A stretch of 64,000 nucleotides of DNA from Bacteroidota bacterium (GTDB lineage Bacteria > Bacteroidota > Bacteroidia > UKL13-3). The notes under the pieces are model-generated. The model saw nothing but the letters and a program-made list of their open reading frames with translations, had not been told where the DNA came from and did not search any database. Made by a program: the position numbers and the translations under genes. The stretch is from positions 31,329 through 95,328 of the forward strand of contig CANNQU010000003.1 in assembly GCA_947507965.1 (NCBI GenBank), in the 5' to 3' direction. Positions 1-7,349 of this stretch are shown here, piece by piece. The first letter of the stretch is position 1, and each line of letters starts with the position of its first letter.

Positions 1-2
1 AT

Positions 3-1046
3 GAAAATTGCAAAGATAAAATTCGTGTGGTAATCGGAGGAAGCCATGGCAAGACCACCACCACGGCTATGATCATGCATGTATTGCATGTGCTCCATAG
101 GAAGTTTGATTACATGGTAGGTTCGCAAGTGCAAGGCTTCGAAACCATGGTACAGCTAACCGAAGAAGCTCCTATCATTATTTTGGAGGGCGACGAATAT
201 CTGTCATCACCCATTGATATGCGACCGAAGTTTCATTTATACAAACCCCATGTTGCCATGATCACCGGTATCGCATGGGATCATATTAATGTGTTTCCCA
301 CCTTTGAGAATTATGTTGAGCAATTTGAAATTTTCGTGGAGTGTATGGCTCCTCTTACGAAATTGTTCTATTATGAAAATGATGCCAATCTAAGAAGAAT
401 CGCAGCGAACAACACCCGGATACATAGTAAAGCATACCGTACGCCATCGTACACAATTGATGATGAAAACATAACCCATGTTTTAAGTGGAGAAAAGACC
501 TACCCGTTACAAATTTTCGGTGAGCATAATTTGCAAAATATGGAAGGTGCGCGCATGGTGTGTGAATGTTTAGAAATCTCGGCCGATGCTTTTTATTCTG
601 CCATGCAATCATTTACAGGCGCGGCAAAGCGCTTAGAGCTTTTGCATAACAGCGATAAGCTCATCGTGTATCGGGATTTTGCGCACTCACCTTCCAAGTT
701 AGCAGGAACAGTGAAAGCAGTGAAACAACAATTTAAAAACAAGAAGCTCATCGCGGTCTTTGAGTTGCATACCTTTAGTAGCCTCGATCGTAATTTCCTC
801 CCTCAATATTTAAATTGCATGAAAGATGCCGACATGGCTTTGGTGTATTTTGATGAAGAAACATTAAAACAAAAAAACAAGGCTTTAACGATAGAAGAAG
901 TGAAAGCGGGTTTTGGAGCTAATGTGAAGGTGTTTTCAAAGGCATCCTTAGTAGAGGAGGAGATTTATAAATTGACACAGGCCCACCCTGCGGTTCTTTT
1001 GCTTATGAGCTCGGGCACTTTTGGTGGTATAAAGTGGGAATTTTAA
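3..1046 (+). CDS. mpl: Mur ligase family protein, Mpl-like (5' partial)
   Basis: The reading frame is open to the left edge, so the gene starts outside the window; the GTG at 27 lies inside the protein. Residues just after the edge contain the Mur-ligase P-loop GSHGKTTTT, followed by a central ATP-grasping domain (LEGDEY, GIAWDHINVFP) and a C-terminal domain with the substrate-closing motif YRDFAHSPSK. This matches UDP-N-acetylmuramate:L-alanyl-gamma-D-glutamyl-meso-diaminopimelate ligase, which recycles murein tripeptide in the cytoplasm. The N-terminal UMP-binding domain is missing because of the edge. MurC is the main alternative; the VxGSHGKTTTT context and the relatively short C-terminal domain favour Mpl. 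The downstream pgmB has its own promoter, so they are probably not one operon. Confidence 0.8.
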   Translation, partial: ENCKDKIRVVIGGSHGKTTTTAMIMHVLHVLHRKFDYMVGSQVQGFETMVQLTEEAPIIILEGDEYLSSPIDMRPKFHLYKPHVAMITGIAWDHINVFPTFENYVEQFEIFVECMAPLTKLFYYENDANLRRIAANNTRIHSKAYRTPSYTIDDENITHVLSGEKTYPLQIFGEHNLQNMEGARMVCECLEISADAFYSAMQSFTGAAKRLELLHNSDKLIVYRDFAHSPSKLAGTVKAVKQQFKNKKLIAVFELHTFSSLDRNFLPQYLNCMKDADMALVYFDEETLKQKNKALTIEEVKAGFGANVKVFSKASLVEEEIYKLTQAHPAVLLLMSSGTFGGIKWEF

Positions 1047-1072
1047 AGTGGATTTTAATCGGGGAATAAATT

Positions 1073-1080
1073 TAATTTTG
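1073..1080 (+). promoter_or_regulatory. Bacteroidota -7 promoter element for pgmB
   Basis: TAATTTTG is a perfect match to the Bacteroidota sigma -7 consensus TAnnTTTG. It ends four bases before the pgmB ATG, so transcription would begin at or next to the start codon and the mRNA would be nearly leaderless. No clear -33 TTTG at the usual spacing was seen. Confidence 0.55.
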
Positions 1081-1084
1081 CAAT

Positions 1085-1732
1085 ATGAAGATTAAGGCAT
1101 GTATTTTTGATTTGGATGGCGTTATTGTGGACACGGCGAAGTTTCATTTTAAAGCGTGGAAGCAATTGGCTGATGAACTCCAGATTCCTTTTAATGAACA
1201 TGATAATGAGCAACTCAAAGGGGTAAGTCGCACTACCTCATTGGAGATTATTCTACAAAAAGGCACAAAAAAATATAGCGATGACGAGAAGTTATTGATG
1301 GCGAAGAAAAAAAACGAATGCTATCTGGAGTATTGTGCCACGATTGATGCGGGAGATATCTTGCCCGGAATAAAATTATTCCTTGACGAATTAAAAGAAA
1401 AAAAAATCCTCGTAGGCTTGGGTAGTGCAAGTAAAAATGCGCTACTTATTCTTAACAAATTAAACCTCACAAGTTACTTCGATGCCATCGTTGATGGCAA
1501 TAAAATAACGGAAGCGAAACCAAATCCTCAGGTTTTTTTAAAAGCGGCTGAAGAGTTAAATGTACTGCCTCATGAAGCGGTTGTTATTGAAGATGCTGAA
1601 GCCGGCGTGGAAGCTGCCGTGAAGGGTGGATTTTTTTCAATAGGAATTGGCGATCCGAAGATTCTTGCCAAAGCAAACGTTGTTTTCTCATCAACAGCGT
1701 ACTTAAACCTGGTTGTTTTAAACCGGTTATAG
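1085..1732 (+). CDS. pgmB: beta-phosphoglucomutase (HAD superfamily)
   Basis: The 215-residue protein is a complete HAD-family phosphatase-fold enzyme. Motif I is FDLDGVIVDTA, with nucleophile Asp9 and acid/base Asp11; motif II is the Ser in GLGSAS; the conserved Lys lies in EAKPNP and motif IV in EDAEAGVEAA. The cap sequence after motif I (AKFHFKAWKQLADEL) is typical of beta-phosphoglucomutase, which interconverts beta-glucose-1-phosphate and glucose-6-phosphate after phosphorolysis of maltose or trehalose. The start is the ATG directly after a -7 element. A starch locus with an amylase lies 4 kb away, which supports the role, although the GH65 phosphorylase that normally feeds this enzyme is not in the window. 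A generic HAD phosphatase is the alternative. Confidence 0.85.
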   Translation: MKIKACIFDLDGVIVDTAKFHFKAWKQLADELQIPFNEHDNEQLKGVSRTTSLEIILQKGTKKYSDDEKLLMAKKKNECYLEYCATIDAGDILPGIKLFLDELKEKKILVGLGSASKNALLILNKLNLTSYFDAIVDGNKITEAKPNPQVFLKAAEELNVLPHEAVVIEDAEAGVEAAVKGGFFSIGIGDPKILAKANVVFSSTAYLNLVVLNRL

Positions 1733-1758
1733 AATCGTAATTATCTTTCGAATAGATT

Positions 1759-2187
1759 TTATTTTTTCTTCACGAAAATAGTTTCTCTGGTGTAGTCAAC
1801 ACCACTATTTGGAGCGGATATCCAGGTCCATTTCTCGCCACCAATAATTCGTTCACGGGTGTATGGTTTTCCGTCGATGAGCAGCCTATCGCCCTCGTGT
1901 TCATCTATTTCCCATTTCCCCTCTGTATCTGATTTTAAACCCGAGAAGGATGTGAAATTAACTTCAAACTGAGCTAAATCATAACCTTCAACGAGGGTCT
2001 TACTTAGGGCAAACCAACCCAGTGTATCGTTCTTAAGGGTAGAGTCGAGCAATTGTATTGCCTCTTCATACTTTACCTGTTCAACTTTTTGTATCACCCA
2101 TACACCAGAAAATTGAAACGGCCCATTGCGTTTTCTACATGAAGTGGTAATGGAAAGTAAAAGAAGAATAGAGATAAATAATTTCAT
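1759..2187 (-). CDS. Hypothetical lipoprotein, cassette copy A
   Basis: No family recognised. The 142-residue protein starts with a hydrophobic signal and a lipobox-like Cys (SITTSCRKR), so it is probably anchored in an outer or inner membrane leaflet. The rest is a small lipocalin-like domain: FSGVWVIQKVEQVKY near the mature N-terminus, a central GWFALS and SGLKSDTEGKWEIDE, and a C-terminal GGEKWTWI...YTRETIFVKKK. It is clearly paralogous to the 142-aa product of 3730-4158, with the same length and the conserved blocks IQKVEQV, NDTxGWFA and GGEKWTWI. It follows the 253-aa gene by 17 bases and is the last gene of its three-gene unit. The fold resembles that of other small Bacteroidota lipoproteins that read as lipocalin-like, but that assignment is inference. 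Confidence 0.75.
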   Translation of the reverse strand: MKLFISILLLLSITTSCRKRNGPFQFSGVWVIQKVEQVKYEEAIQLLDSTLKNDTLGWFALSKTLVEGYDLAQFEVNFTSFSGLKSDTEGKWEIDEHEGDRLLIDGKPYTRERIIGGEKWTWISAPNSGVDYTRETIFVKKK

Positions 2188-2204
2188 GGTCTTTTCCTAT
2201 TTAA

Positions 2205-2966
2205 TTATAAGCTGTAAAGTTTGTAGGCCACCCCCAAATCGATAAATATGGATTGAAAACGGCTTTGAACGTAGTTTCCTTTATAATAAGGCCAACCACC
2301 CGTTGCCTGATAGGATACTAAGTCTTCCGGCAATCGTTGGTCGTAAACTTGATCATTAAAGTCTATACCACCAAAAATAGGGCACCATCGGAGGGCAGCT
2401 GTTAAGCCGATCGGTCCTTTTAATCGATATATTTTGCCGCCGATACAACTTGCTAAGGTAAAGGCATTATAGATGCTATTTAATTTTGCATCGGTACCAA
2501 TGCTTCGATAGCCGTCTCTATAGTTCATCTCTGCAATAATATTGGCATTGGCTACATAGATGCCAAAGAATAACCCACCACCACCGTTCTTGGTGATGGT
2601 GCCATAACCAAAATCCATCCCAATCGTATTTTGTTTTAATTTGAATTCACGGGTCGTATAGGTGTTGATTTTGGATGATGAGGTGGCCGAAACATGATGC
2701 TGATAGTATCCCATCATAATGCCCATACCGTAGATGACATCGCATCCAAAAGAATATCCCATGGTGGCACCAAAATTTCGAAGCTTGGTTTCATTGTTTG
2801 GGTTTTGAAGGTTATAAGAGGTAACCAATTTTTGAAATGATGTGCCTCTTGTATAGCCTACTTTTGCATCGATATGAGAGGCAATTAATAGGGTTGTTTT
2901 AGAGGAACTTTGCGCGAACAATTCGAGGGTAAGGAAGAGTAAAAACAGAGGAAATAATTTTTTCAT
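2205..2966 (-). CDS. Hypothetical outer-membrane-like protein, cassette copy A (middle gene)
   Basis: No family recognised. The 253-residue protein has a cleavable signal peptide (MKKLFPLFLLFLTLELFAQS) and alternating glycine- and aromatic-rich strands (MGYYQHHVS, GMDFGYGTI, GGLFFGIYVA). It ends in strand-like sequence (FQSIFIDLGVAYKLYSL), as expected of a small outer-membrane beta-barrel. It is paralogous to the 256-aa product of 4166-4936; shared blocks include VTSYN, MGYYQH, YRDGY(R/K)SIG and LPEDL. The start lies 15 bases after the stop of the 216-aa gene, so the genes are cotranscribed. Two cysteines (SCIGG, RWCP) are present; RWCP is shared with the paralogue. Confidence 0.75.
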   Translation of the reverse strand: MKKLFPLFLLFLTLELFAQSSSKTTLLIASHIDAKVGYTRGTSFQKLVTSYNLQNPNNETKLRNFGATMGYSFGCDVIYGMGIMMGYYQHHVSATSSSKINTYTTREFKLKQNTIGMDFGYGTITKNGGGGLFFGIYVANANIIAEMNYRDGYRSIGTDAKLNSIYNAFTLASCIGGKIYRLKGPIGLTAALRWCPIFGGIDFNDQVYDQRLPEDLVSYQATGGWPYYKGNYVQSRFQSIFIDLGVAYKLYSL

Positions 2967-2981
2967 GTGATTCGAGTTTAT

Positions 2982-3632
2982 TTAGGATTTTGCTTTTTTC
3001 AAATTCAGTAATAAAGCTACCGTCAAATTGGATGGTTTTAACCTGTCGTTAAACCAAAATCGAACATCACCAAACCCCGTATGATAGGAAGTTTTTAGCG
3101 TCAGTTTTTCAGTTAGATGTCTTTCAATATGAATATCGAACATAAAAAAGGTAAGAGGAGGGAAGAGCATTATGGGTTTCCCAAAGGCATCGCCCCAATC
3201 GGTATTATTGTAATTTTCAACGGTAGCATTTTTGTGTTTAACATTAAAATAGGTGGCATCCATTCCGCCACCGAACCCCCATTTTTTGTATTTATAACCG
3301 GCACAAAATACGAGTGCATTCATCTTTGGTTTGAACGATTCTTTATATTGTACGCCATTCTCGGAATATTCTGAGGTATAAATATTATGCCGATTATTCC
3401 AAGAAGCCTCCACCCAACCCTTTTCAAAATCAATCCTATATCCTAGATAGAGGCCGTGAAAGAGCGAATTATAGTTAAAGTCGGCATGGTACTTTTTTTC
3501 TAAAACGAAGGTCTTGCTTTGAACATTACCCAAGCCAGGAACCCATATTCCTCCTTGATATCCGATAATAAAGCCTGCTTTGGTGGTAAAGCAAAAGAAA
3601 ACAATAAAACAAAGGCTGGTAATTCGTTTCAT
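2982..3632 (-). CDS. Hypothetical outer-membrane-like protein, cassette copy A (first gene)
   Basis: No family recognised. The ORF track begins at 3680, but the ATG at 3632 (MKRITSLCFIVFFCFTTKAG) starts a proper signal peptide and lies 26 bases from a -7 element, so a 216-residue protein is annotated. After the signal comes FIIGYQGGIWVPGLGN, then amphipathic strand-like segments such as GLYLGYRIDF, GYKYKKWGFGGGMD and TFFMFDIHIERHL, and a C-terminal hydrophobic strand (NLTVALLLNLKKAKS). This is consistent with a porin-like or barrel protein in the outer membrane. The first gene of copy B (4952-5611) is a clear paralogue, with the same GFxIGYQGGIxVP opening and NxTxAxLLN ending. It would be the promoter-proximal gene of its unit. 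Confidence 0.75.
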   Translation of the reverse strand: MKRITSLCFIVFFCFTTKAGFIIGYQGGIWVPGLGNVQSKTFVLEKKYHADFNYNSLFHGLYLGYRIDFEKGWVEASWNNRHNIYTSEYSENGVQYKESFKPKMNALVFCAGYKYKKWGFGGGMDATYFNVKHKNATVENYNNTDWGDAFGKPIMLFPPLTFFMFDIHIERHLTEKLTLKTSYHTGFGDVRFWFNDRLKPSNLTVALLLNLKKAKS

Positions 3633-3658
3633 CTTTGGTTTTATGAGGGTGGGTTTTA

Positions 3659-3689
3659 CAAAGTTATAGAATGCGAACAAACCACCAAA
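3659..3689 (-). promoter_or_regulatory. Promoter of cassette copy A (-7 and -33)
   Basis: On the minus strand TTTG (3689-3686), a 19-base spacer and TAACTTTG (3666-3659) match the Bacteroidota -33/-7 pattern. The -7 element ends 26 bases before the ATG at 3632. Copy B carries the same TAACTTTG octamer at nearly the same distance. Confidence 0.6.
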
Positions 3690-3729
3690 TTAAAAGCAAA
3701 AAAAATGCTGGAATATATTGCTATGAAAT

Positions 3730-4158
3730 TTATTTTCGCTTTACATAAATGGTTTCTCTTGTATACGATGCTCCGCTATTTGATTCCGTGATCCAAGTCC
3801 ATTTTTCTCCGCCTGAAATACGGGTACGGGTAAAAAACTGATCATTAATTTCTAGTCTGTCCCCATTATTTTCATCAATCGCCCAAAAGGTATAGAAATC
3901 GGTTTTGAGCCCAGAGATAGAAACGAAATTAATTTTTATTTTGCCCTGACCGTTAAATCCGGTTGCATTTTGAAATGCGAACCAACCAACCGTGTCATTT
4001 TCTATTAAGGAATCGAGAGTTTTTTGATCATTGATGTACCTTACTTGTTCTACTTTTTGTATTTCCCATGCACCGGCAAAATAAAACTTGTTATTTCTTT
4101 TTTTGCACGACACGGCAAGGAAAAAGAGGAAGAAAACCAGGATATATTTTTTCATCAT
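3730..4158 (-). CDS. Hypothetical lipoprotein, cassette copy B
   Basis: No family recognised. It is a paralogue of the 142-aa lipoprotein at 1759-2187 and has exactly the same length. The signal peptide ends in a good lipobox (FFLAVSCKKR). The mature part opens with FYFAGAWEIQKVEQVRY, has NDTVGWFAF in the middle and SGLKTDF...WAIDENNGDRLEI, and ends with GGEKWTWI...YTRETIYVKRK. The conserved tryptophans and the closing GGEKWTWI block suggest a compact ligand- or protein-binding domain under selection in both copies. The start overlaps two ATG codons (MM); either may be used. It follows the 256-aa gene by 7 bases and closes copy B. Confidence 0.75.
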   Translation of the reverse strand: MMKKYILVFFLFFLAVSCKKRNNKFYFAGAWEIQKVEQVRYINDQKTLDSLIENDTVGWFAFQNATGFNGQGKIKINFVSISGLKTDFYTFWAIDENNGDRLEINDQFFTRTRISGGEKWTWITESNSGASYTRETIYVKRK

Positions 4159-4165
4159 TGAATAA

Positions 4166-4936
4166 CTATTTAAAGATTCCGGATAGATTTATTGCGATAC
4201 CTAAGTCGAAGAAAAAAGATTGGAAACTGGCTTTTACATTTTTCCCTTGATATGAATTGGGTCCACCAGCGATACCACTTAAATCTTCCGGTAAATACAG
4301 TAGCGCATTTTTGTTATTAGAACCTTTCCCGTAATCGCTCATCTCAATGATGCCCGACATCGGACACCATCTTACCGATGACGAAATGGCAACAGGACCA
4401 ATTAATTGAAACGCTTTCACCCCAAGGCTGCCAGAGAAACCGAACCCATGATAAATTCCATTCAATATGCCATCGTTTCCAATACTCTTATATCCATCTC
4501 GATATTTTATGCCGGAAGTAAGCACGGCACTAGCGTAATACACCCCGAAGAAACCAGCAATACCATTATTATCCTGGATAACGCCTCCCCCAAAATCAGC
4601 CCCCCAGGATCGCTGTGTGAGGTAAAACTCGCGAGTGTAATATTCGTTTATTTGTGATGCAGCGTAGGCTGAAATTTTATGTTGATAATATCCCATGAAG
4701 ATGCCTTCTTTGAACCACCAGTCGGCGTTTATAGCCCATCCGGTGCAGCTACCGAAATTAGGCAGTTTCGATTTATTTGTTGGATTGGCATTATTATAGG
4801 AAGTGACAAATTTCTCAAAGGAAGACCCTTTTGTTGTTCCAACCTTACCTGAAACGCCAATCATCAAACTCCCTAACTGGGCATTGGTATTAAGCATAAA
4901 GAGGGTGATCCCAAAAAGCAATACGAGTTTCTTCAT
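4166..4936 (-). CDS. Hypothetical outer-membrane-like protein, cassette copy B (middle gene)
   Basis: No family recognised. The 256-residue protein has a signal peptide ending near TNAQLG. A repeated pattern of Gly/aromatic strands follows (IFMGYYQHKIS, SWGADFGGGVI, GIAGFFGVYYAS, FQSFFFDLGIAINL), suggesting a small outer-membrane barrel. It matches the copy A middle gene at many blocks, including SFxKxVTSYN, YRDGYKSIG, RWCPMSG and LPEDL. It starts 15 bases after the 219-aa gene and ends 7 bases before the lipoprotein gene. A periplasmic beta-rich protein is the alternative; no catalytic motif is visible. Confidence 0.75.
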   Translation of the reverse strand: MKKLVLLFGITLFMLNTNAQLGSLMIGVSGKVGTTKGSSFEKFVTSYNNANPTNKSKLPNFGSCTGWAINADWWFKEGIFMGYYQHKISAYAASQINEYYTREFYLTQRSWGADFGGGVIQDNNGIAGFFGVYYASAVLTSGIKYRDGYKSIGNDGILNGIYHGFGFSGSLGVKAFQLIGPVAISSSVRWCPMSGIIEMSDYGKGSNNKNALLYLPEDLSGIAGGPNSYQGKNVKASFQSFFFDLGIAINLSGIFK

Positions 4937-4951
4937 GATTTGTTTTTTAAA

Positions 4952-5611
4952 TTATTTTCCAATATTTAATAAAAAAGCCAACGTAACATTGTTGGGCTTG
5001 AAATCATAAAATGTTTTTATTGCATCATTGGCAAAGGTAATCTCGCCAATTCCAAAATGGTAGGTAGCTCGAAGGCGAATTAACTTTCCAAAATGTCGTT
5101 CAAGGATAAAGCAGAAGCTTGGATTGTTAGGTAATCCGAATATGGTAATGGGCGTGCCATAGTCATACGTCCATTTGGTGGCACTAAAGTCTGCTATTTT
5201 ACCGCGCTTCATCATCACATTTAAGTTCGACATATTAAAACCAGCACCAAGCCCCCAGTTTTCATATATCACTCCCGCATCAAAAACAAGTTCATTCATT
5301 CGAGTTTTAATGGAGAGTTTATATTTTTCATTTGTTGAGTTAAGGTATTCGGAGGTGAAAATATTTTGTTTTTTATTCCAAGCTAAGCTTATCCAATAGG
5401 CATCGTCTTCTATTCGATATCCCAAAAAGATACCTTTAAAAAAATTATTATAATGGAAGTTTGCATGATAAACTTGGTTATAATAATACATGGTAGATTG
5501 GGTGTTTGCTATTGATGGAACATATATTCCTCCCTGATATCCAATAACAAAACCAGCTTTAGAAGAGATGCAAAAGAAGGTGATAAGACCCAGGGTAAAA
5601 AGTAGTTTCAT
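4952..5611 (-). CDS. Hypothetical outer-membrane-like protein, cassette copy B (first gene)
   Basis: No family recognised. The 219-residue protein has a signal peptide (MKLLFTLGLITFFCISSKAG), then FVIGYQGGIYVPSIAN, and strand-like repeats (GIFLGYRIEDD, VIYENWGLGAGFNM, RATYHFGIGEITFA). It ends in NNVTLAFLLNIGK, resembling a terminal barrel strand. It is the first gene after the TAACTTTG promoter at 5639 and a paralogue of 2982-3632. The two copies differ through most of their length but keep the N-terminal GYQGG motif and the C-terminal strand, so these are the parts most likely to matter for folding or partner binding. Confidence 0.75.
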   Translation of the reverse strand: MKLLFTLGLITFFCISSKAGFVIGYQGGIYVPSIANTQSTMYYYNQVYHANFHYNNFFKGIFLGYRIEDDAYWISLAWNKKQNIFTSEYLNSTNEKYKLSIKTRMNELVFDAGVIYENWGLGAGFNMSNLNVMMKRGKIADFSATKWTYDYGTPITIFGLPNNPSFCFILERHFGKLIRLRATYHFGIGEITFANDAIKTFYDFKPNNVTLAFLLNIGK

Positions 5612-5638
5612 CTTTTAGCAGGAATGATTAGCTAAGAG

Positions 5639-5646
5639 CAAAGTTA
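5639..5646 (-). promoter_or_regulatory. -7 promoter element of cassette copy B
   Basis: TAACTTTG on the minus strand is a perfect TAnnTTTG match and the same octamer as in copy A. It ends 27 bases before the ATG at 5611. A weak -33 (TTGG) is found 18 bases further upstream. Confidence 0.55.
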
Positions 5647-5677
5647 ATGCTTATAGCGGTACTTCCAACCCCGTGTT

Positions 5678-7237
5678 TTAGGGCATTTCGTAGGCTACCA
5701 TCACACTTCCAAAAGCCGGAATGAAAAGTTGATATGCCTGCAAACGCGAAATATGGTTTAGTGAAATGATTTTTTCAATTCCATTTTTTGTAGATAAGAG
5801 GCTTAGGTCTATTCCCGATTCCAAATTTTTTAAATTATGGATGATAAGATATTTTTTGTTGCCAATTTCTCTTCCATACATTAGAAATCCGTCCTTATGT
5901 ATGAGTGAAAGGGTTAGCATACCATTGGCTAGTACCTCATCACTATTGCGTAAATGAATTAAATTTTTATATACATGGTAAATAGAATTTGTGTCGGCTA
6001 TTTGTTCAGAAAGTCGTGCCGTTGTTTTGTTATGATAATTGGGCTCCCAGGTACTATTTGCTTCGTCGTTGGTTTGCCACAAAAAAGGTTCACGAATGTG
6101 TTCGTCGGGTTTTGGGCCATACATTCCTAATTCATCGCCATAATATAAATAAGGGGTGTAGGGCAGGGTAAATAAAATGGCAGCAGCTTGCTTTGCTTTG
6201 TCTATATTGCCTTCCACCTCATCCATGATACGGGGATTATCATGGTTTGAAAGAATGAGGGCATCGCTAAACATTGGATTATGACGGTCGTAATTTTTAT
6301 AGGCCTCCAGAAGTTTGGTGGTCATTAAATCTTTTTCTTCTTTGAGAGAAGCCTTAATATTAAACCAACAATCGAAATTGAATCCTGCATTTAATCCCGC
6401 CTTAAGGTAAGGTGCAATTAAGGTGTCGCCTCCCCACATTTCTCCTACGATATAAAAATCAGGTTTTACTTTTCGTAGAGTTGTTGAGAACTGTTTCCAC
6501 CACTCATAGTTTTTATTCCTTTCGGCGTAAGGATAAATATGGCTTGCCGCATCGAGCCGGTAGCCATCAATATTACATTCCTTAATCCAGTAAATGGCCG
6601 ACTCAATGATTTGAGAACGAACGATGTTGTTATCATAATTTAAATCAGGCATCCCTCTCCAGAAATAGCCATAATACTTTTCCGATCCTTTAGCATGGTC
6701 GTCGAGCCAATGCCAGTGTTCGGGTTCTTTGTTCCAAAGGGTACGATCACTACTCCAGTAGTAATAGTTTTTATAGGCAGCATTTCCTTTTGCTGACTCT
6801 TTAAACCATTCATGTTCAGAACTTGTGTGATTGGCTACAAAATCCAAGATGATCTTAATGTTAACCTTGTGTGCTTCTTCAACGAGCTGTTTTAACTCGG
6901 CCAAAGTGCCACATTCAGGATCAATTGCATAATAGTTCGTAATATCATATTTATGATACGTTGGTGATTCAAAAATAGGAGTGAGCCATATGGCTCCAAT
7001 TCCTAAATCTTTCAAATACGGAAGTTTCTTTCGAATACCATTTAAATCGCCTTTACCATCGCCATTACCATCGGCAAACGACCGAGTGAAAACCTGATAA
7101 ACCACCTGATTGGGAAACGTCGCATGAAGCCATTTTTCTGATGACGTTTGATTCTTATTTTCCAATTTTTGCGACATCATGATTTTCAATGGCAATACCA
7201 TTATAAGCGTAATAAATACAGTATAATAGGTTCTCAT
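5678..7237 (-). CDS. Alpha-amylase family glycoside hydrolase (GH13)
   Basis: The ORF track starts at 7402, but that part crosses a terminator hairpin; the ATG at 7237 (MRTYYTVFITLIMVLPL) begins a signal-like hydrophobic segment, giving 519 residues. All four GH13 regions are present: DFVANH (Asp132), GYRLDAA (nucleophile Asp229), the acid/base Glu266 in IVGEMWG, and SNHD (Asp333). The calcium-binding type loop DGNGDGKGDLNGI follows the first strand. It should hydrolyse alpha-1,4-glucans or maltodextrins in the periplasm or at the cell surface; no lipobox Cys is visible, so it is probably periplasmic or held by its N-terminal segment. It is the last gene of the susCD-led locus but separated from the previous gene by a terminator. 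Maltogenic amylase or alpha-glucosidase specificity cannot be told apart here. Confidence 0.9.
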   Translation of the reverse strand: MRTYYTVFITLIMVLPLKIMMSQKLENKNQTSSEKWLHATFPNQVVYQVFTRSFADGNGDGKGDLNGIRKKLPYLKDLGIGAIWLTPIFESPTYHKYDITNYYAIDPECGTLAELKQLVEEAHKVNIKIILDFVANHTSSEHEWFKESAKGNAAYKNYYYWSSDRTLWNKEPEHWHWLDDHAKGSEKYYGYFWRGMPDLNYDNNIVRSQIIESAIYWIKECNIDGYRLDAASHIYPYAERNKNYEWWKQFSTTLRKVKPDFYIVGEMWGGDTLIAPYLKAGLNAGFNFDCWFNIKASLKEEKDLMTTKLLEAYKNYDRHNPMFSDALILSNHDNPRIMDEVEGNIDKAKQAAAILFTLPYTPYLYYGDELGMYGPKPDEHIREPFLWQTNDEANSTWEPNYHNKTTARLSEQIADTNSIYHVYKNLIHLRNSDEVLANGMLTLSLIHKDGFLMYGREIGNKKYLIIHNLKNLESGIDLSLLSTKNGIEKIISLNHISRLQAYQLFIPAFGSVMVAYEMP

Positions 7238-7296
7238 ATCGAGTGTGAAGTTAAAATAAATATCCAACCTCGACGAACGGGTTTGCAGAATAACAA

Positions 7297-7331
7297 AAAA
7301 AAGTCTTCCTGCATTGCAGAAAGACTTTTTT
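7297..7331 (-). terminator. Intrinsic terminator after the T9SS starch-binding gene
   Basis: AAAAAAGTCTT (7297-7307) pairs with AAGACTTTTTT (7321-7331), and the loop contains a second small palindrome CTGCATTGCAG. Read on the minus strand it lies 19 bases after the stop codon of the 565-aa gene and ends in a long T run. A-tracts on both sides could let it act in both directions. Confidence 0.75.
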
Positions 7332-7349
7332 AATAGATGATTTATCGAA

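Larger units (their letters stand above)
1759..3666 (-). repeat. Three-gene cassette, copy A
   Basis: Copy A of a tandem duplication. In transcription order it holds a TAACTTTG promoter, a 216-aa barrel-like protein, a 253-aa barrel-like protein and a 142-aa lipoprotein. Copy B at 3730-5646 has the same order, near-identical gene lengths, the same -7 octamer and almost the same leader length. The proteins are diverged, so this is an old duplication and not an assembly artefact. Confidence 0.8.
3730..5646 (-). repeat. Three-gene cassette, copy B
   Basis: Copy B of the tandem duplication, upstream of copy A in the direction of transcription. It contains the promoter at 5639-5646 and the 219-, 256- and 142-aa genes in the same order and spacing as copy A. 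About 60 bases separate its last stop codon from the promoter of copy A, so each copy can be expressed on its own. Confidence 0.8.
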
